From contig JAOZHZ010000028.1 in assembly GCA_026014615.1 (NCBI GenBank), positions 248,001 through 312,000 on the forward strand: 64,000 bases of DNA, in the 5' to 3' direction. Positions 9,252 to 17,600 of the stretch are shown in pieces. Positions within the stretch are counted from its first letter, which is position 1; every line of letters starts with the position of its first letter. Source of the stretch: Candidatus Bathyarchaeota archaeon (GTDB lineage Archaea; Thermoproteota; Bathyarchaeia; Bathyarchaeales; Bathycorpusculaceae). The position numbers and the translations under genes were made by a program. The notes under the pieces were generated by a model that worked only from the letters and a program-made list of their open reading frames with translations, made no database searches and had not been told where the DNA came from.

Positions 9252-9458
9252 ATGAAGCATAACATCAGCATAACCTTAGAGCAGAAGCTCTTTCGAGAAA
9301 TAGAAAGCTCCCGCGGAAGAGAAAAACGCAGCACATTCATAGAATACCTAATAGTACAAGGACTAAAAAACTACAAAACCAACCCACAGCTAAAAACCAT
9401 GCCCGCACTCCTGGCATTTGCCACATCAACGCCTTTAGAAAAAAGAAAAAGGGAATAA
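9252..9458 (+). CDS. Small RHH-family regulator
   Basis: A 68-residue protein. NISITLEQKLFREIESSR forms the expected beta-strand and helix A, followed by a turn and helix B (TFIEYLIVQGLKNY), so it is probably a dimeric CopG-like repressor. The C-terminal 20 residues are basic and probably disordered. It has an ATG start with a TATA-like box about 35 nt upstream over the GTATAC pair. It converges with mscL, 8 nt apart. Confidence 0.7.
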   Translation: MKHNISITLEQKLFREIESSRGREKRSTFIEYLIVQGLKNYKTNPQLKTMPALLAFATSTPLEKRKRE

Positions 9459-9466
9459 AAAGGCGG

Positions 9467-9850
9467 TTAGTCTATGTGCCAATGTTTTGCAACCTTTACG
9501 GCCAAGAAAACGAGGAAGGCAACAATTATGAAAGTTATTAAGGCAACCAAAAAGTCGCCGACTGCAAATGGTCCAGTGGTGTATGTTGACAAATCTGTTA
9601 TTCCTGGAATCGCCAAGCCAATCGCGGACAACAGCAAATCCTTGACAAGCGCCTGAACTAAGGTTCCCAAATACAAGCCTATGATGAAAGCCACGGCAAG
9701 CCCAAAAACCTTGTACTTTGATAGGAAATCTTTGAATTCGTTCCAAAGCCCTTTTGGTGGTTGAGGGGGTGAAGGCGGCTTGACTTCAAGCACTGTTCGG
9801 ATCCTTTTTAACTCTTCAAGAATCTCTTCGTCTTTGTCCAAAAATAGCAC
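9467..9850 (-). CDS. mscL: Large-conductance mechanosensitive channel MscL
   Basis: A 127-residue homopentameric membrane channel that opens on osmotic downshock. Two membrane helices are seen: VFGLAVAFIIGLYLGTLVQA (pore helix) and FLVALITFIIVAFLVFLAVK. A soluble loop joins them (GITDLSTYTTGPFAVGD). The N-terminus carries an extra acidic and Pro-rich extension (DKDEEILEEL...SPPQPPKG) of about 35 residues compared with bacterial MscL. The C-terminal bundle helix seems absent, so the protein is charged at the front instead. GTG start. Confidence 0.88.
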   Translation of the reverse strand: MLFLDKDEEILEELKRIRTVLEVKPPSPPQPPKGLWNEFKDFLSKYKVFGLAVAFIIGLYLGTLVQALVKDLLLSAIGLAIPGITDLSTYTTGPFAVGDFLVALITFIIVAFLVFLAVKVAKHWHID

Positions 9851-10052
9851 CCCTACTAATTTTAGGTAGTCTTAGCTTAATAAATTTAAAGAAAAGAGGA
9901 TCCGAAAGAATCTTTTGTCTGCCAAACCACATGGCTATTTATGTTACAGACACGTATCAGCCGGATTTTCTCGGGCTGAACCCTTTGAAGAAGCACTTGT
10001 AGGGTTCGAGAAAAAAGATAGGCGTCTTTGGGGATAAACGCGCTGGAGCTGG

Positions 10053-10382
10053 CTATTTTTTCAGCTTAACTGCTGTCCCATAAGCAGTGACAATTATGAA
10101 GCCTTCCAGAATTTCTGTGGTTTCAAAATCTATCGACAATACGGCGTTTGCGCCCAGCCGTTTTGCGTCGTTTTTTAGGTCTTCTACGGCGTCTTTTCGT
10201 GCTTTCTCGATTTCCTCTGCGTAGGCGGTTCCTTTTCCGCCTGTTATGGATTGGATTCCTGAAACAAACCTGCCGCCTATGCCGCGGGTTCGGGTGCTGG
10301 AGCCATAGACGATTCCGAGAACTTTTTCCACTTCACAGTTGGGAATAGCAGGCATCGTTGCCAAAATAAGGTCTTCACTCAA
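10053..10382 (-). CDS. YbjQ/UPF0145 family protein
   Basis: About 110 residues, the usual YbjQ length. Typical features are VLGIVYGSSTRTRGIGGRF, the stretch AYAEEIEKARKDAVEDL and ANAVLSIDFETTEI. YbjQ proteins form pentameric rings; a metal-binding role has been proposed but is not established. The reading frame is open farther upstream, but that extension looks non-coding. I place the start at TTG 10382 because GGAG lies 9 nt before it and the encoded LILATMPAIPN matches the family N-terminus; ATG at 10355 would remove the first strand. Confidence 0.8.
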   Translation of the reverse strand: MSEDLILATMPAIPNCEVEKVLGIVYGSSTRTRGIGGRFVSGIQSITGGKGTAYAEEIEKARKDAVEDLKNDAKRLGANAVLSIDFETTEILEGFIIVTAYGTAVKLKK

Positions 10383-10533
10383 CGTATTCAACTCCGGATT
10401 TCTCTGGTTTTTACGTTTTCCTTTTTTATAAGATTTTGCACCTCGGGACGAGGGGACTGGCAGCAGCAAAAACGTGTCAAAGATTGGTGAATGAAAAAAA
10501 GAGTGTGTACATGGAAATGCGGTTGTAGTGGAA

Positions 10534-10662
10534 CTATTTTTTGCCTTTAGCGTGTTTGGCGGGTAGCGCAACTTGTTTTCTTTCTTTCCGTTTCTGTTCT
10601 TTTTCGCGTTGTATTTTCTTGTGTTGTTCTAAACCTGCGGCTTTTTTTGCTTTTTTGGACAA
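10534..10662 (-). CDS. Lys/Arg-rich 42-residue microprotein
   Basis: A 42-codon frame starting at TTG, encoding a very basic peptide (begins LSKKAKKAAGLEQHKK, ends PAKHAKGKK). It is probably one long helix and may bind RNA or ribosomes. GGTTGATGG just upstream could serve as a Shine-Dalgarno sequence. Clean Lys/Arg/Glu/Gln composition and a stop right after the charged tail favour a real gene. I do not recognise the family. Confidence 0.45.
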   Translation of the reverse strand: MSKKAKKAAGLEQHKKIQREKEQKRKERKQVALPAKHAKGKK

Positions 10663-10743
10663 AGACCATCAACCTTGAAGTACATTAAACGGGGAGCCTC
10701 AAAAACCTACCGTTCACGTGTCACAGATTGTCGCAATCTTTAA

Positions 10744-10938
10744 TACCCAAAAGGCTTCACGCTAAGCTGGGAAGGAACCAAAACGCCGACCAACAAACTG
10801 TGCTGCCCCAAATGTGGCTCTCCAGAAGTGGAGAAAAACCGGAATCAGGAGTTCCACTGCCATGAGTGCGGAGAAATTTTCTATTTTGTTACGCCAAAAT
10901 GCGGGTCCCAAATGGATACCGAAAGATACAAGCTTTAA
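10744..10938 (+). pseudogene. Zinc-ribbon remnant without a start codon
   Basis: An open frame of about 64 codons with a clear zinc ribbon: CCPKCGSPEVEK, FHCHECGE and a third TPKCGSQM knuckle, ending at TAA 10936-10938. No ATG, GTG or TTG lies between the upstream in-frame TAA (10741-10743) and the first cysteines; only CTG at 10798 is available. It is either a fragment of a larger zinc-ribbon gene or started by an unusual codon. Confidence 0.4.
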
Positions 10939-11008
10939 AACCCAAAGAGCAGAAGCTAAGCCACGGATAACTGCCTAACCGAATTAAACGCTGAAAACGC
11001 GGGAAAGC

Positions 11009-11110
11009 CTATTTTTTGTTGGCTTTTTTGGCGCAGGCGTCGCTACAGTACTTCTTTTTCTTGTCAAAGGTCATGAACACTTTTTTGCAGACAGGACACT
11101 TCTTATCCAA
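11009..11110 (-). CDS. 33-residue zinc-finger microprotein
   Basis: TTG start with GAGGG seven bases upstream. The peptide begins LDKKCPVCKKVFMTF, continues with a lysine run, and then YCSDACAKKANKK. CPVC and CSDAC form a four-Cys zinc site of the treble-clef/FCS type, a form often seen in small archaeal and viral proteins. The good ribosome site and exact zinc spacing make it credible. Role unknown; nucleic-acid or protein binding is a guess. Confidence 0.6.
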   Translation of the reverse strand: MDKKCPVCKKVFMTFDKKKKYCSDACAKKANKK

Positions 11111-11243
11111 ACCAAATCCCTCTACCCAAAAACAAAGGAGACTATAACCTAAAACCTTTCCCTAAAACAGAGCTGTACCCGTCGGTTTCAAAATGGTTTC
11201 TGAACGGCGGATGAAAATTTCTAAAAGAATGAGTGGAGGAAGG

Positions 11244-11561
11244 TTATTCCTGTTCCTCTGGTTTTTGCTGCTGTTTGATCCATTCCTCTTTTGTTGCGTT
11301 AATTATTGTTTCGAGGTTTTGTGGGTCTTGCAGGTCAGCAATAGCATTGGTTAACTCGTACTTGATTAGGTAACTCATTTGGCCGGGCATTAGGGGTTCA
11401 GGGGTGCCTGTCTGGTACAGTTTGAGTGCGCGCATCCCAAATTTAACCATAAGGGCTTGCAGTTCGGCGCGAAGAGTTTCGAGTTCGTTGGCGCTGGTAG
11501 TCATGGTTTGAGCGTATGCTTTCGATTTTTCAGGGTCAGTTAGGTTATCGCGTTCAGTCAT
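11244..11561 (-). CDS. Conserved-looking helical protein, unknown function
   Basis: A 105-residue, mostly helical, acidic cytosolic protein. An N-terminal helix of amphipathic heptads (SANELETLRAELQALMVKF) suggests a coiled coil. PGQMSYLIKYELTNAI and DPQNLETIINATKEEW follow, and the C-terminus is a QKPEEQE tail. There is no signal peptide, cysteine pair or known motif. I do not recognise the family. The gene stands alone between the zinc-finger microprotein and the SNF2 operon. Confidence 0.6.
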   Translation of the reverse strand: MTERDNLTDPEKSKAYAQTMTTSANELETLRAELQALMVKFGMRALKLYQTGTPEPLMPGQMSYLIKYELTNAIADLQDPQNLETIINATKEEWIKQQQKPEEQE

Positions 11562-11922
11562 CTTTTTTCACGTTCCAAGTAACGTAGATACTGTCAGCGT
11601 CAAATTATAGCTTTTCCATTCTAAACCCAAACAGAACGGTTTCTCAAAACTGTTCTCACATTTAACGCAACAGCTAAAGTAAGGTGAGAAACGCACTCAA
11701 GAATCTCGCAGTTTCAGACAACGCGGTTAATCGCTCAATCGATACAGAAACCTCTTTAGGAACCCCTCTCATTGGGCTTTACTTGCCCCGTTTTGTTAGC
11801 AACTTCGGTGAGTATCTCGGGTGTTGGCAGAGGGTATGCAAAGCCACAGGCACGCCCAAATAATTATCGGTACTAATACAGGCACATCGCTTGCTAGAAT
11901 TTGGTTTTTTGTGTCACTCATC
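11562..11922. other. Intergenic region, no gene seen
   Basis: About 360 nt. Short open stretches exist on both strands but none has a start, ribosome site and protein-like composition together. The right end supplies the promoter of the SNF2 operon. Confidence 0.5.
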
Positions 11923-11932
11923 TTTTTATATT
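11923..11932 (+). promoter_or_regulatory. TATA box of the SNF2-zinc-Mrr operon
   Basis: TTTTTATATT is centred about 31 nt before TTG 11959. That predicts a transcription start only a few bases before the codon, so the first gene is probably leaderless; no Shine-Dalgarno sequence is visible. Confidence 0.55.
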
Positions 11933-11958
11933 AAGAAGCTAGGTACTCGGCGATAATC

Positions 11959-13968
11959 TTGTCTGCTAACTTCAAAGTTAATTGTGGCGAGCATGAGCAT
12001 CAGCAATTACCTGAAAAGTGTACTGAAACTGTTTACGACGCCGTAACTTCCAAGACTGTTGATGAAAACGCTGGTGCAGCTCAAATCACTAAAAGAAAAA
12101 CTCGAAAGCCACGGTTACATGTTGCAAAAAAGAAAAAGCCAGTGGAGAAAAGGTTACTCTGCGAATTAGAGGAGCCAAGCGAAACCAGCGCAAACGCCAA
12201 GCATTTGTATTCATGCACTTTTTCAGACCCCTATGATATACAAAACCTCATTAGAACGAAGGCATTTTCGCCTTTTCGGAAGGTCCAGCTGAGTTTGAAA
12301 GCTAGAGACATAAAACGTGCTGGCAAAATCGACAAGCTGCTTTCCGCAGATGCCATTCGCACAAAACTTGTGCCTTACAATTTTCAGATGCAGACTGCGC
12401 TCCAAGTGATAAACGAAATGAATGGAAACGCTATCCTCGCCGACGAGGTCGGACTTGGGAAAACAATTGAGGCGGGTCTCATAATGAAAGAGTTGCTCCT
12501 GCGAGAGGAAATTAATTCCGTTCTAATTGTTTCTCCAAAGAGCCTGTTGTTGCAATGGAAAACGGAAATGCACGAAAAGTTTGGAGAAGCTTTTTCGATT
12601 GCAAATATCCCCCGTGAACACGTTGACCTGCAGACTAGCGATAGAATAATTTGTTCACATAACCTTTTAACTAGAAAATACGATCAGTTTGCAAGTCGAA
12701 TCTGGGACCTGATTGTGGTCGACGAGGCGCACACATTTAGAAACAGCAAAAGCAAAGGTCGCACTTGTCTAGAAAATCTCCGAAAGAGCCATTTCTTGTT
12801 GCTAACTGCTACGCCGTTGTGCAATAGACTTACTGATTTGTATAGTATTGTAGATTTAATTCAGCCTGGGCTTTTGGATAGTGAGCGCTCGTTTGTTTCC
12901 CGATTTGCTAAAGACACCAAAAGCCGAGTTGTACGACCAGAAGAAGTACATGCGCTAAGGCAAACCATAAGAGCCGTAATGTGTCGAACTCGAAGAGAAC
13001 AAACAGGCATCCCGTTTACCAAACGATGTGTTGATTCTAGAACACTGGAAGCAAATAAGCTGGAACGGGAATTTATTGATCAAGCAACAGAATATTTGCG
13101 AGGCATAAGCCAGAATCAGTTTAAGACGATAGAGACCTTGATGGCGGAGAATCCAACTAGACGAATCAGTGAATCCCAAAGCAGAGCAATTCTAGTTTTT
13201 CAAGCAATTTCTCTTCAGCAGTCCTTCTCAAGTTCCCCGTATGCCTCTATCGAATCGTTAACGAAAAGACAGCAACGCTTTCCCCAAGAAATGGAAGTTA
13301 CCAGTCGACTAATCGAGATGGCTGCAAAAGTTAAGAGCACAAAAATGGAGTTGCTGCGAAACGTTCTGAATGAGATGCCTACTGAACAGGCATTGATATT
13401 TTGCCTACGAAAGATCACGGTACGTAAACTAAAAGAAATGTTGAACGCGGAATTTGGGCGGGCAGAGGTTTACTTAGGCGACATGAGCCAGACAGAGAGA
13501 GATGAAGTTATAGAGAGCTTTCAGAATGGAGGAACCAAATATCTGGTTGCCACGGACGCTGCATCTGAAGGTCTTAACTTGCAGAATTGTTGTGTGTTGT
13601 TTAATTATGATTTACATTGGAACCCCATGAAAATCGAGCAACGGATAGGCCGAATCCACAGGTTCAAACAAGACCGTGATGTCACCGTCTTCAACCTAAG
13701 CGTCAAAGACACCATTGATGACTACGTGCTCCATATTCTATACCAAAAAATAGATTTGTTTACCATGACAATCGGCAAAATGGAAACCGTTCTAGCGGAA
13801 CTAAAAGAGGGCTCTCAGGATATACAAAAGACTATCGCCGAGATATTGCTCAGAAGCAACTCTCGTTTAGACATACGAAGAGAACTTGAAAAATTGGCAA
13901 CTGACCTGAATGTTTCCAAGAAGAATCAGGAATTAGCTGAAAAATTCACTGCGGGGATTCTTGGTTGA
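11959..13968 (+). CDS. SNF2-family ATPase (RapA/HepA-like)
   Basis: A 669-residue SF2 motor predicted to translocate on double-stranded DNA and remodel protein-DNA complexes. Motif I is ADEVGLGKT (161-169), motif II DEAH (255-258), motif III TATP (283-286). The C-terminal RecA lobe has TDAASEGLNLQ and motif VI QRIGRIHR followed by F.QDRDVTVFNL, as in RapA. The N-terminal 60 residues are basic and low in complexity. Its 3' end overlaps the next start (TTGA), so the motor and zinc protein are translationally coupled. No nuclease domain is fused; that function is in gene three. Family membership is certain; a role in defence or DNA repair is inference from the operon. Confidence 0.92.
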   Translation: MSANFKVNCGEHEHQQLPEKCTETVYDAVTSKTVDENAGAAQITKRKTRKPRLHVAKKKKPVEKRLLCELEEPSETSANAKHLYSCTFSDPYDIQNLIRTKAFSPFRKVQLSLKARDIKRAGKIDKLLSADAIRTKLVPYNFQMQTALQVINEMNGNAILADEVGLGKTIEAGLIMKELLLREEINSVLIVSPKSLLLQWKTEMHEKFGEAFSIANIPREHVDLQTSDRIICSHNLLTRKYDQFASRIWDLIVVDEAHTFRNSKSKGRTCLENLRKSHFLLLTATPLCNRLTDLYSIVDLIQPGLLDSERSFVSRFAKDTKSRVVRPEEVHALRQTIRAVMCRTRREQTGIPFTKRCVDSRTLEANKLEREFIDQATEYLRGISQNQFKTIETLMAENPTRRISESQSRAILVFQAISLQQSFSSSPYASIESLTKRQQRFPQEMEVTSRLIEMAAKVKSTKMELLRNVLNEMPTEQALIFCLRKITVRKLKEMLNAEFGRAEVYLGDMSQTERDEVIESFQNGGTKYLVATDAASEGLNLQNCCVLFNYDLHWNPMKIEQRIGRIHRFKQDRDVTVFNLSVKDTIDDYVLHILYQKIDLFTMTIGKMETVLAELKEGSQDIQKTIAEILLRSNSRLDIRRELEKLATDLNVSKKNQELAEKFTAGILG

Positions 13969-15701
13969 GCAAAAGATGCACTGACACAGAAATTCAACAA
14001 TTTGTTGAAGAATACTTCAAGTCCAAAAAGGGCACAGTAACTGAACAATCCGATGGTGTCTTCACAGTAATCTACCCCAATAAAGAGGAAACCCAAGAGT
14101 ACACTTACCTGCGTGCTGTGTCGCGGGAGAAGAATCTTCCTCTTATTTCATTGGGGAGTCCAGCGTTTCAGCAAATAGTAAACGAATGCTTAGACGATGG
14201 TGTTTTGTGCCAAGTTTCACTTAGCCCGAAAGAGGAGATTGAGATCCTGCTGATGAATCTTTTCAAGGCTTCTTCGTGTGCCTGTGAAGACTGCAAAAAA
14301 GTGACTGCAGGAGAAAAAGAGATCAGCATCTGTGTAACGCCTCACCCATGTTACCACAGAATAAACAATGCAAAAGTTGTCTCCTTAAAAATTGTAAAAA
14401 AAGAGCCCGTTAAGTATTACCAATTCTATTTCTCTGCCATATTCCGTAACAAACTACGACCAAAAAATGAAGAAACAATTCCTATACTGATAGACGAAAA
14501 AGGTAACATTGTCAGCAATGACGGTTTTAGTGATCTTGACCTCTTGAAAAACGAAGCGATAAGTGTTCAGGAACTCAAGGCTAAGGTTGACACAAAGCTC
14601 TTTGACGAATTGAAAACTGTTGCAGACCAAAAGCTGGAGTCTGTTCTTAAGCAAAAGTTGGCGCTTTTTGATTTGCCGCTTAGGAAAGAGAAAAAGTCTA
14701 AACTGAGAAGCTTTGATAGACGACTTAAGAAGGAGCGTCGTGAGCAGTTAATTTCAAGAAAGCGTAATTTTGATCAGCGCAGATGGCAAGCTAACTACGA
14801 AGCACTTCTGAAACGAGAAGAAGAATCGTTCATGACTGATATAGAAGTAAATTTCGTCAACCTGCTTGTGGTTAACACAAGTAAGGTTAGATTTGACGTT
14901 AAACTAGATAATAATTCAACCATGCACGCCTGTTTCATCTTAGGCGTGAGTCATATTCCCGAAGTTACTTGCCCTACATGCCGAAAACCCTTCTTTGAGG
15001 GCTACGCAACGGAAGATGCATTTTACGTATGCGGAAACTGCATTAGACAATCCATTGACACAGGTAAAGTTTACTCAACAAAAGCAACTCTAAAGCTCGA
15101 TGAAACATTAAATGAGTATATTGAACGAGACTCAGGCTTCATCTGCGCAGTCTGCGGAAAGAGACACAGTCGATTGCTAGAATTCAAATGCAGCCACGAT
15201 AATTCAAGCGTATGCATCCATCATTACGAACTTTGTGATATATGCGGAAGGGTTTTTTCAAAACTTAATCTTTCGTTCACCCAAGAATTTAAACGTAAAT
15301 TGTGTCCCACTCATGCTGTTGAATGCGTAGACTGTAAATCGATTATCGGCGTGGATGAGGGTAAGCTTTGCAAGGCAAGCGGCAACTGGTTCTGCAACAG
15401 CTGCATGGAGTTCTCAAAATGTTCAGTATGCCAACAAGATTACTCAACTAAATCACTGACAGACGGCAAATGTCCCGCTTGTAATAACCTAAAAGACTTA
15501 AACGATCCAACGCTCCTTCAAACAGTTCAAGATTTTGACAAGTCCGAGCACAAAAAAGCGAATTGGCTGGCAGGAAAAAACACTCTGAATACAGTTGTTG
15601 TCCGAAAAAGCCTTTTTTCAAGCGCATTGTACGTCATCGAAAACGATAAAGTCGTTTCTCAAAAGTCCCTTTCGTTCTTAAACAAATTGAAGGAGCATTA
15701 A
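13965..15701 (+). CDS. Multi-zinc-knuckle partner protein of SNF2 ATPase
   Basis: A 578-residue protein with no family I recognise. The N-terminus (about 1-110) has GVFTVIYPNKEE and LGSPAFQQIVNECLDDG, which resemble the accessory domain often fused behind SNF2 ATPases, so that domain may have been split off here. A very basic coiled-coil stretch lies at about 205-285 (KEKKSKLRSFDRRLKKERRE). From about 325 to 520 there is a chain of Cys/His pairs: CPTC, CGNC, CAVC, CSH, CDIC, CPTH, CVDC, CNSC, CSVC and CPAC, enough for four to six zinc sites. Likely a DNA- or RNA-targeting or scaffold subunit. TTG start overlaps the SNF2 stop. Confidence 0.8.
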   Translation: MSKRCTDTEIQQFVEEYFKSKKGTVTEQSDGVFTVIYPNKEETQEYTYLRAVSREKNLPLISLGSPAFQQIVNECLDDGVLCQVSLSPKEEIEILLMNLFKASSCACEDCKKVTAGEKEISICVTPHPCYHRINNAKVVSLKIVKKEPVKYYQFYFSAIFRNKLRPKNEETIPILIDEKGNIVSNDGFSDLDLLKNEAISVQELKAKVDTKLFDELKTVADQKLESVLKQKLALFDLPLRKEKKSKLRSFDRRLKKERREQLISRKRNFDQRRWQANYEALLKREEESFMTDIEVNFVNLLVVNTSKVRFDVKLDNNSTMHACFILGVSHIPEVTCPTCRKPFFEGYATEDAFYVCGNCIRQSIDTGKVYSTKATLKLDETLNEYIERDSGFICAVCGKRHSRLLEFKCSHDNSSVCIHHYELCDICGRVFSKLNLSFTQEFKRKLCPTHAVECVDCKSIIGVDEGKLCKASGNWFCNSCMEFSKCSVCQQDYSTKSLTDGKCPACNNLKDLNDPTLLQTVQDFDKSEHKKANWLAGKNTLNTVVVRKSLFSSALYVIENDKVVSQKSLSFLNKLKEH

Positions 15702-15702
15702 G

Positions 15703-16623
15703 ATGCAGTATTTAGCGTTTAAAGGGGTTTTAAAGGAAATTATTGAACAGTATCCTGACATTGATCTTTTAGAGTTTCTGTACGATAAACTGCAGATCTC
15801 TTATGGTAAGGCAGAAGAATTAGCTGCCCGAATCGAAAAAGAGTACTGCCGAAAAAACATCCCTGGCGAAAGTTCCGTAAGATTGCTTGTGGAAGAAAAT
15901 AGGAAGTCTGAGGGTCCTTCAAAAGGTAATGTTTACTCAGTTGATTGTCTTTCAGACGATGAATTTGACTATTTCATAACATGGCTTTTCAAAGAGCTAG
16001 GATACGAAATTCCGCCGGGAAAGTGCATAGTTGATTCCGGTGTCGATTTTGTGGCTGTGAAGGACAGCGAAAAAATTGCGGTTCAAGTCAGAAAGTGGCC
16101 CCTAAGTTGCAAAGTTACGGATTCCATTGTTTTGTTGTCCGAAGAAGCAAAGCTTAGGCATGGCTGCAAGAAAGCAATTGTTGTAGCCCCCACATATTTT
16201 ACTCAACAGGCAATTACGGCGGCTCAAAAGCTGAGTGTTGAACTTTGGGACCGAACTGTTCTGGATAGAAAAATTGCGGAGGCAAAAGAAAAGGCGGAAC
16301 TGGAAGTACAGTTTTGTTTCCCACCGTATGAAGGATCACTGCTTCAGAGTCTTCTTCGGCTAAGAGCGACAAAAGAATTCATTATTGAGCCCCGAGCAGG
16401 TGAAAAATATGACATACACCTGCCTGGAGTGAAATTCCCGTTGCTGACGTTTCAGGTTCGTTCTGAGACTGTCGTCCAGTGTGTTTTCAGAATTAAAGAT
16501 AATGAGCCAGTTGGGGAACTTGACGGTGAAGTGCTAATTAAAAGTCGGCGCAATAAGGCGGGTCCTGATGATTTACGCGCTTACACATTGATAGTTCAAT
16601 ATCTTGAACAATTTATAGAGTGA
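15703..16623 (+). CDS. Mrr-like restriction endonuclease-fold protein
   Basis: A 306-residue protein. Residues 80-190 match the Mrr_cat nuclease core: DDEFDYFITWLFKELGYE, then SGVDFVAVKDSEKIAVQVRKW. Asp115 is the metal-binding acid and Gln128 the second ligand position; the normal catalytic Lys is Arg130, with Lys131 beside it. The core then runs through KKAIVVAPTYFTQQA and ELWDRTVLDRKI. An N-terminal 60-residue helical part and a C-terminal beta domain (about 210-306) flank it. The gene starts 2 nt after the zinc-protein stop with GGAG just upstream, so it is the third gene of the operon. Whether it cuts DNA is uncertain because of the Arg. Confidence 0.82.
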   Translation: MQYLAFKGVLKEIIEQYPDIDLLEFLYDKLQISYGKAEELAARIEKEYCRKNIPGESSVRLLVEENRKSEGPSKGNVYSVDCLSDDEFDYFITWLFKELGYEIPPGKCIVDSGVDFVAVKDSEKIAVQVRKWPLSCKVTDSIVLLSEEAKLRHGCKKAIVVAPTYFTQQAITAAQKLSVELWDRTVLDRKIAEAKEKAELEVQFCFPPYEGSLLQSLLRLRATKEFIIEPRAGEKYDIHLPGVKFPLLTFQVRSETVVQCVFRIKDNEPVGELDGEVLIKSRRNKAGPDDLRAYTLIVQYLEQFIE

Positions 16624-16717
16624 AGCTGGTTCTCTGAAATAGACCGTTAATTAAAAGAAGAAACAGTGATTCCCTCAAGAATTCTTTTTTCCAAAGCCCT
16701 CAAAACTACAAACTATG

Positions 16718-17329
16718 TTATTCCTTACCAAGGAAAGCATGTTTAGTAAATACAACCTGGGTCTTTATTTTTTTCTTGGACATTGAGAAAACAAGCAGGA
16801 TGTTTAGCCCAATCAGGTAAGTGGGAAATGCTAGCGCGGAAAACGTCCAAACAGAGGCTACCAGAAAACTCGTCAACGGAGCAAAAACACCAACCACACA
16901 CGGCCATGGGGACTCGGTTTCTGGGCGGCGCCACGCCTTCAGCAAAGTTGGCGCTGCCGCGAGGGCATCACTTACGATCGCAAAAACTATGGCGACGTTC
17001 GGGTTCTGGGTTAGGTACCACAGAAGCAGCGCTAAAGCTGACAGGACGCCGCAGACGTAGTCGAACCGTGACAGTTTCCAGTACGCTCTCTTGTTGAAGA
17101 ACGAGGCTGTAAAGATCAGAAACGGAGATAGCCCCGACATGAACACGGGTACAGCCGCCCACGTCACACCACTGGATACGGCGGCGAATGTTGCGATGAA
17201 GGGCGCAATCGACCACATAAGCCAAGTTACCCTGTTAGGCTTGGTCTGCCCCCTAAACATGGAACGTACGTAAACTAAGGCAGCAAGCAACGCGGCAAAG
17301 GCAGCAACGAACACCAAGAACTCAAACAT
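16718..17329 (-). CDS. PQ-loop (SWEET/MtN3-like) multi-pass membrane protein
   Basis: A 203-residue protein with about seven hydrophobic helices. Two PQ-loop-like repeats are seen: KPNRVTWLMWSIAPFIA near residue 31 and ALAAAPTLLKAWRRPETES near residue 123. Such proteins transport sugars or basic amino acids, or act as cargo receptors; the substrate here is unknown. The two-repeat form resembles a SWEET or KDEL-receptor-like layout rather than the one-repeat bacterial SemiSWEET. It is convergent with the nuclease gene and not part of that operon. Confidence 0.7.
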   Translation of the reverse strand: MFEFLVFVAAFAALLAALVYVRSMFRGQTKPNRVTWLMWSIAPFIATFAAVSSGVTWAAVPVFMSGLSPFLIFTASFFNKRAYWKLSRFDYVCGVLSALALLLWYLTQNPNVAIVFAIVSDALAAAPTLLKAWRRPETESPWPCVVGVFAPLTSFLVASVWTFSALAFPTYLIGLNILLVFSMSKKKIKTQVVFTKHAFLGKE

Positions 17330-17600
17330 ACGTACTAACTAAAAGCGTAAACCAGATATTTAATGGCATAACGTAAGCAAAGCCATTTTTTGGCGCTCCA
17401 TCTAGATATCAACCAATCAACAAATAAAGAAACAAATCTTTCAAAGAAGAGGGTTTGCTGGGGCTCTGGAACGGAAATCTTAGGAGAGAAAGAAAATGAA
17501 ACCCAACGAGCAAGGTTGTGCCATTTTTCCTGAACCCATTCAGCCCCACTTTGCTATTTTTCGCAACAAAAAAAGGAAAATGGTTTTGTTTGTACATTGT

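Noticed and set aside
11760-11870. Possible short coding remnant in the gap before the SNF2 operon
   Set aside because: Frames on both strands lack starts, and no family resemblance is seen.
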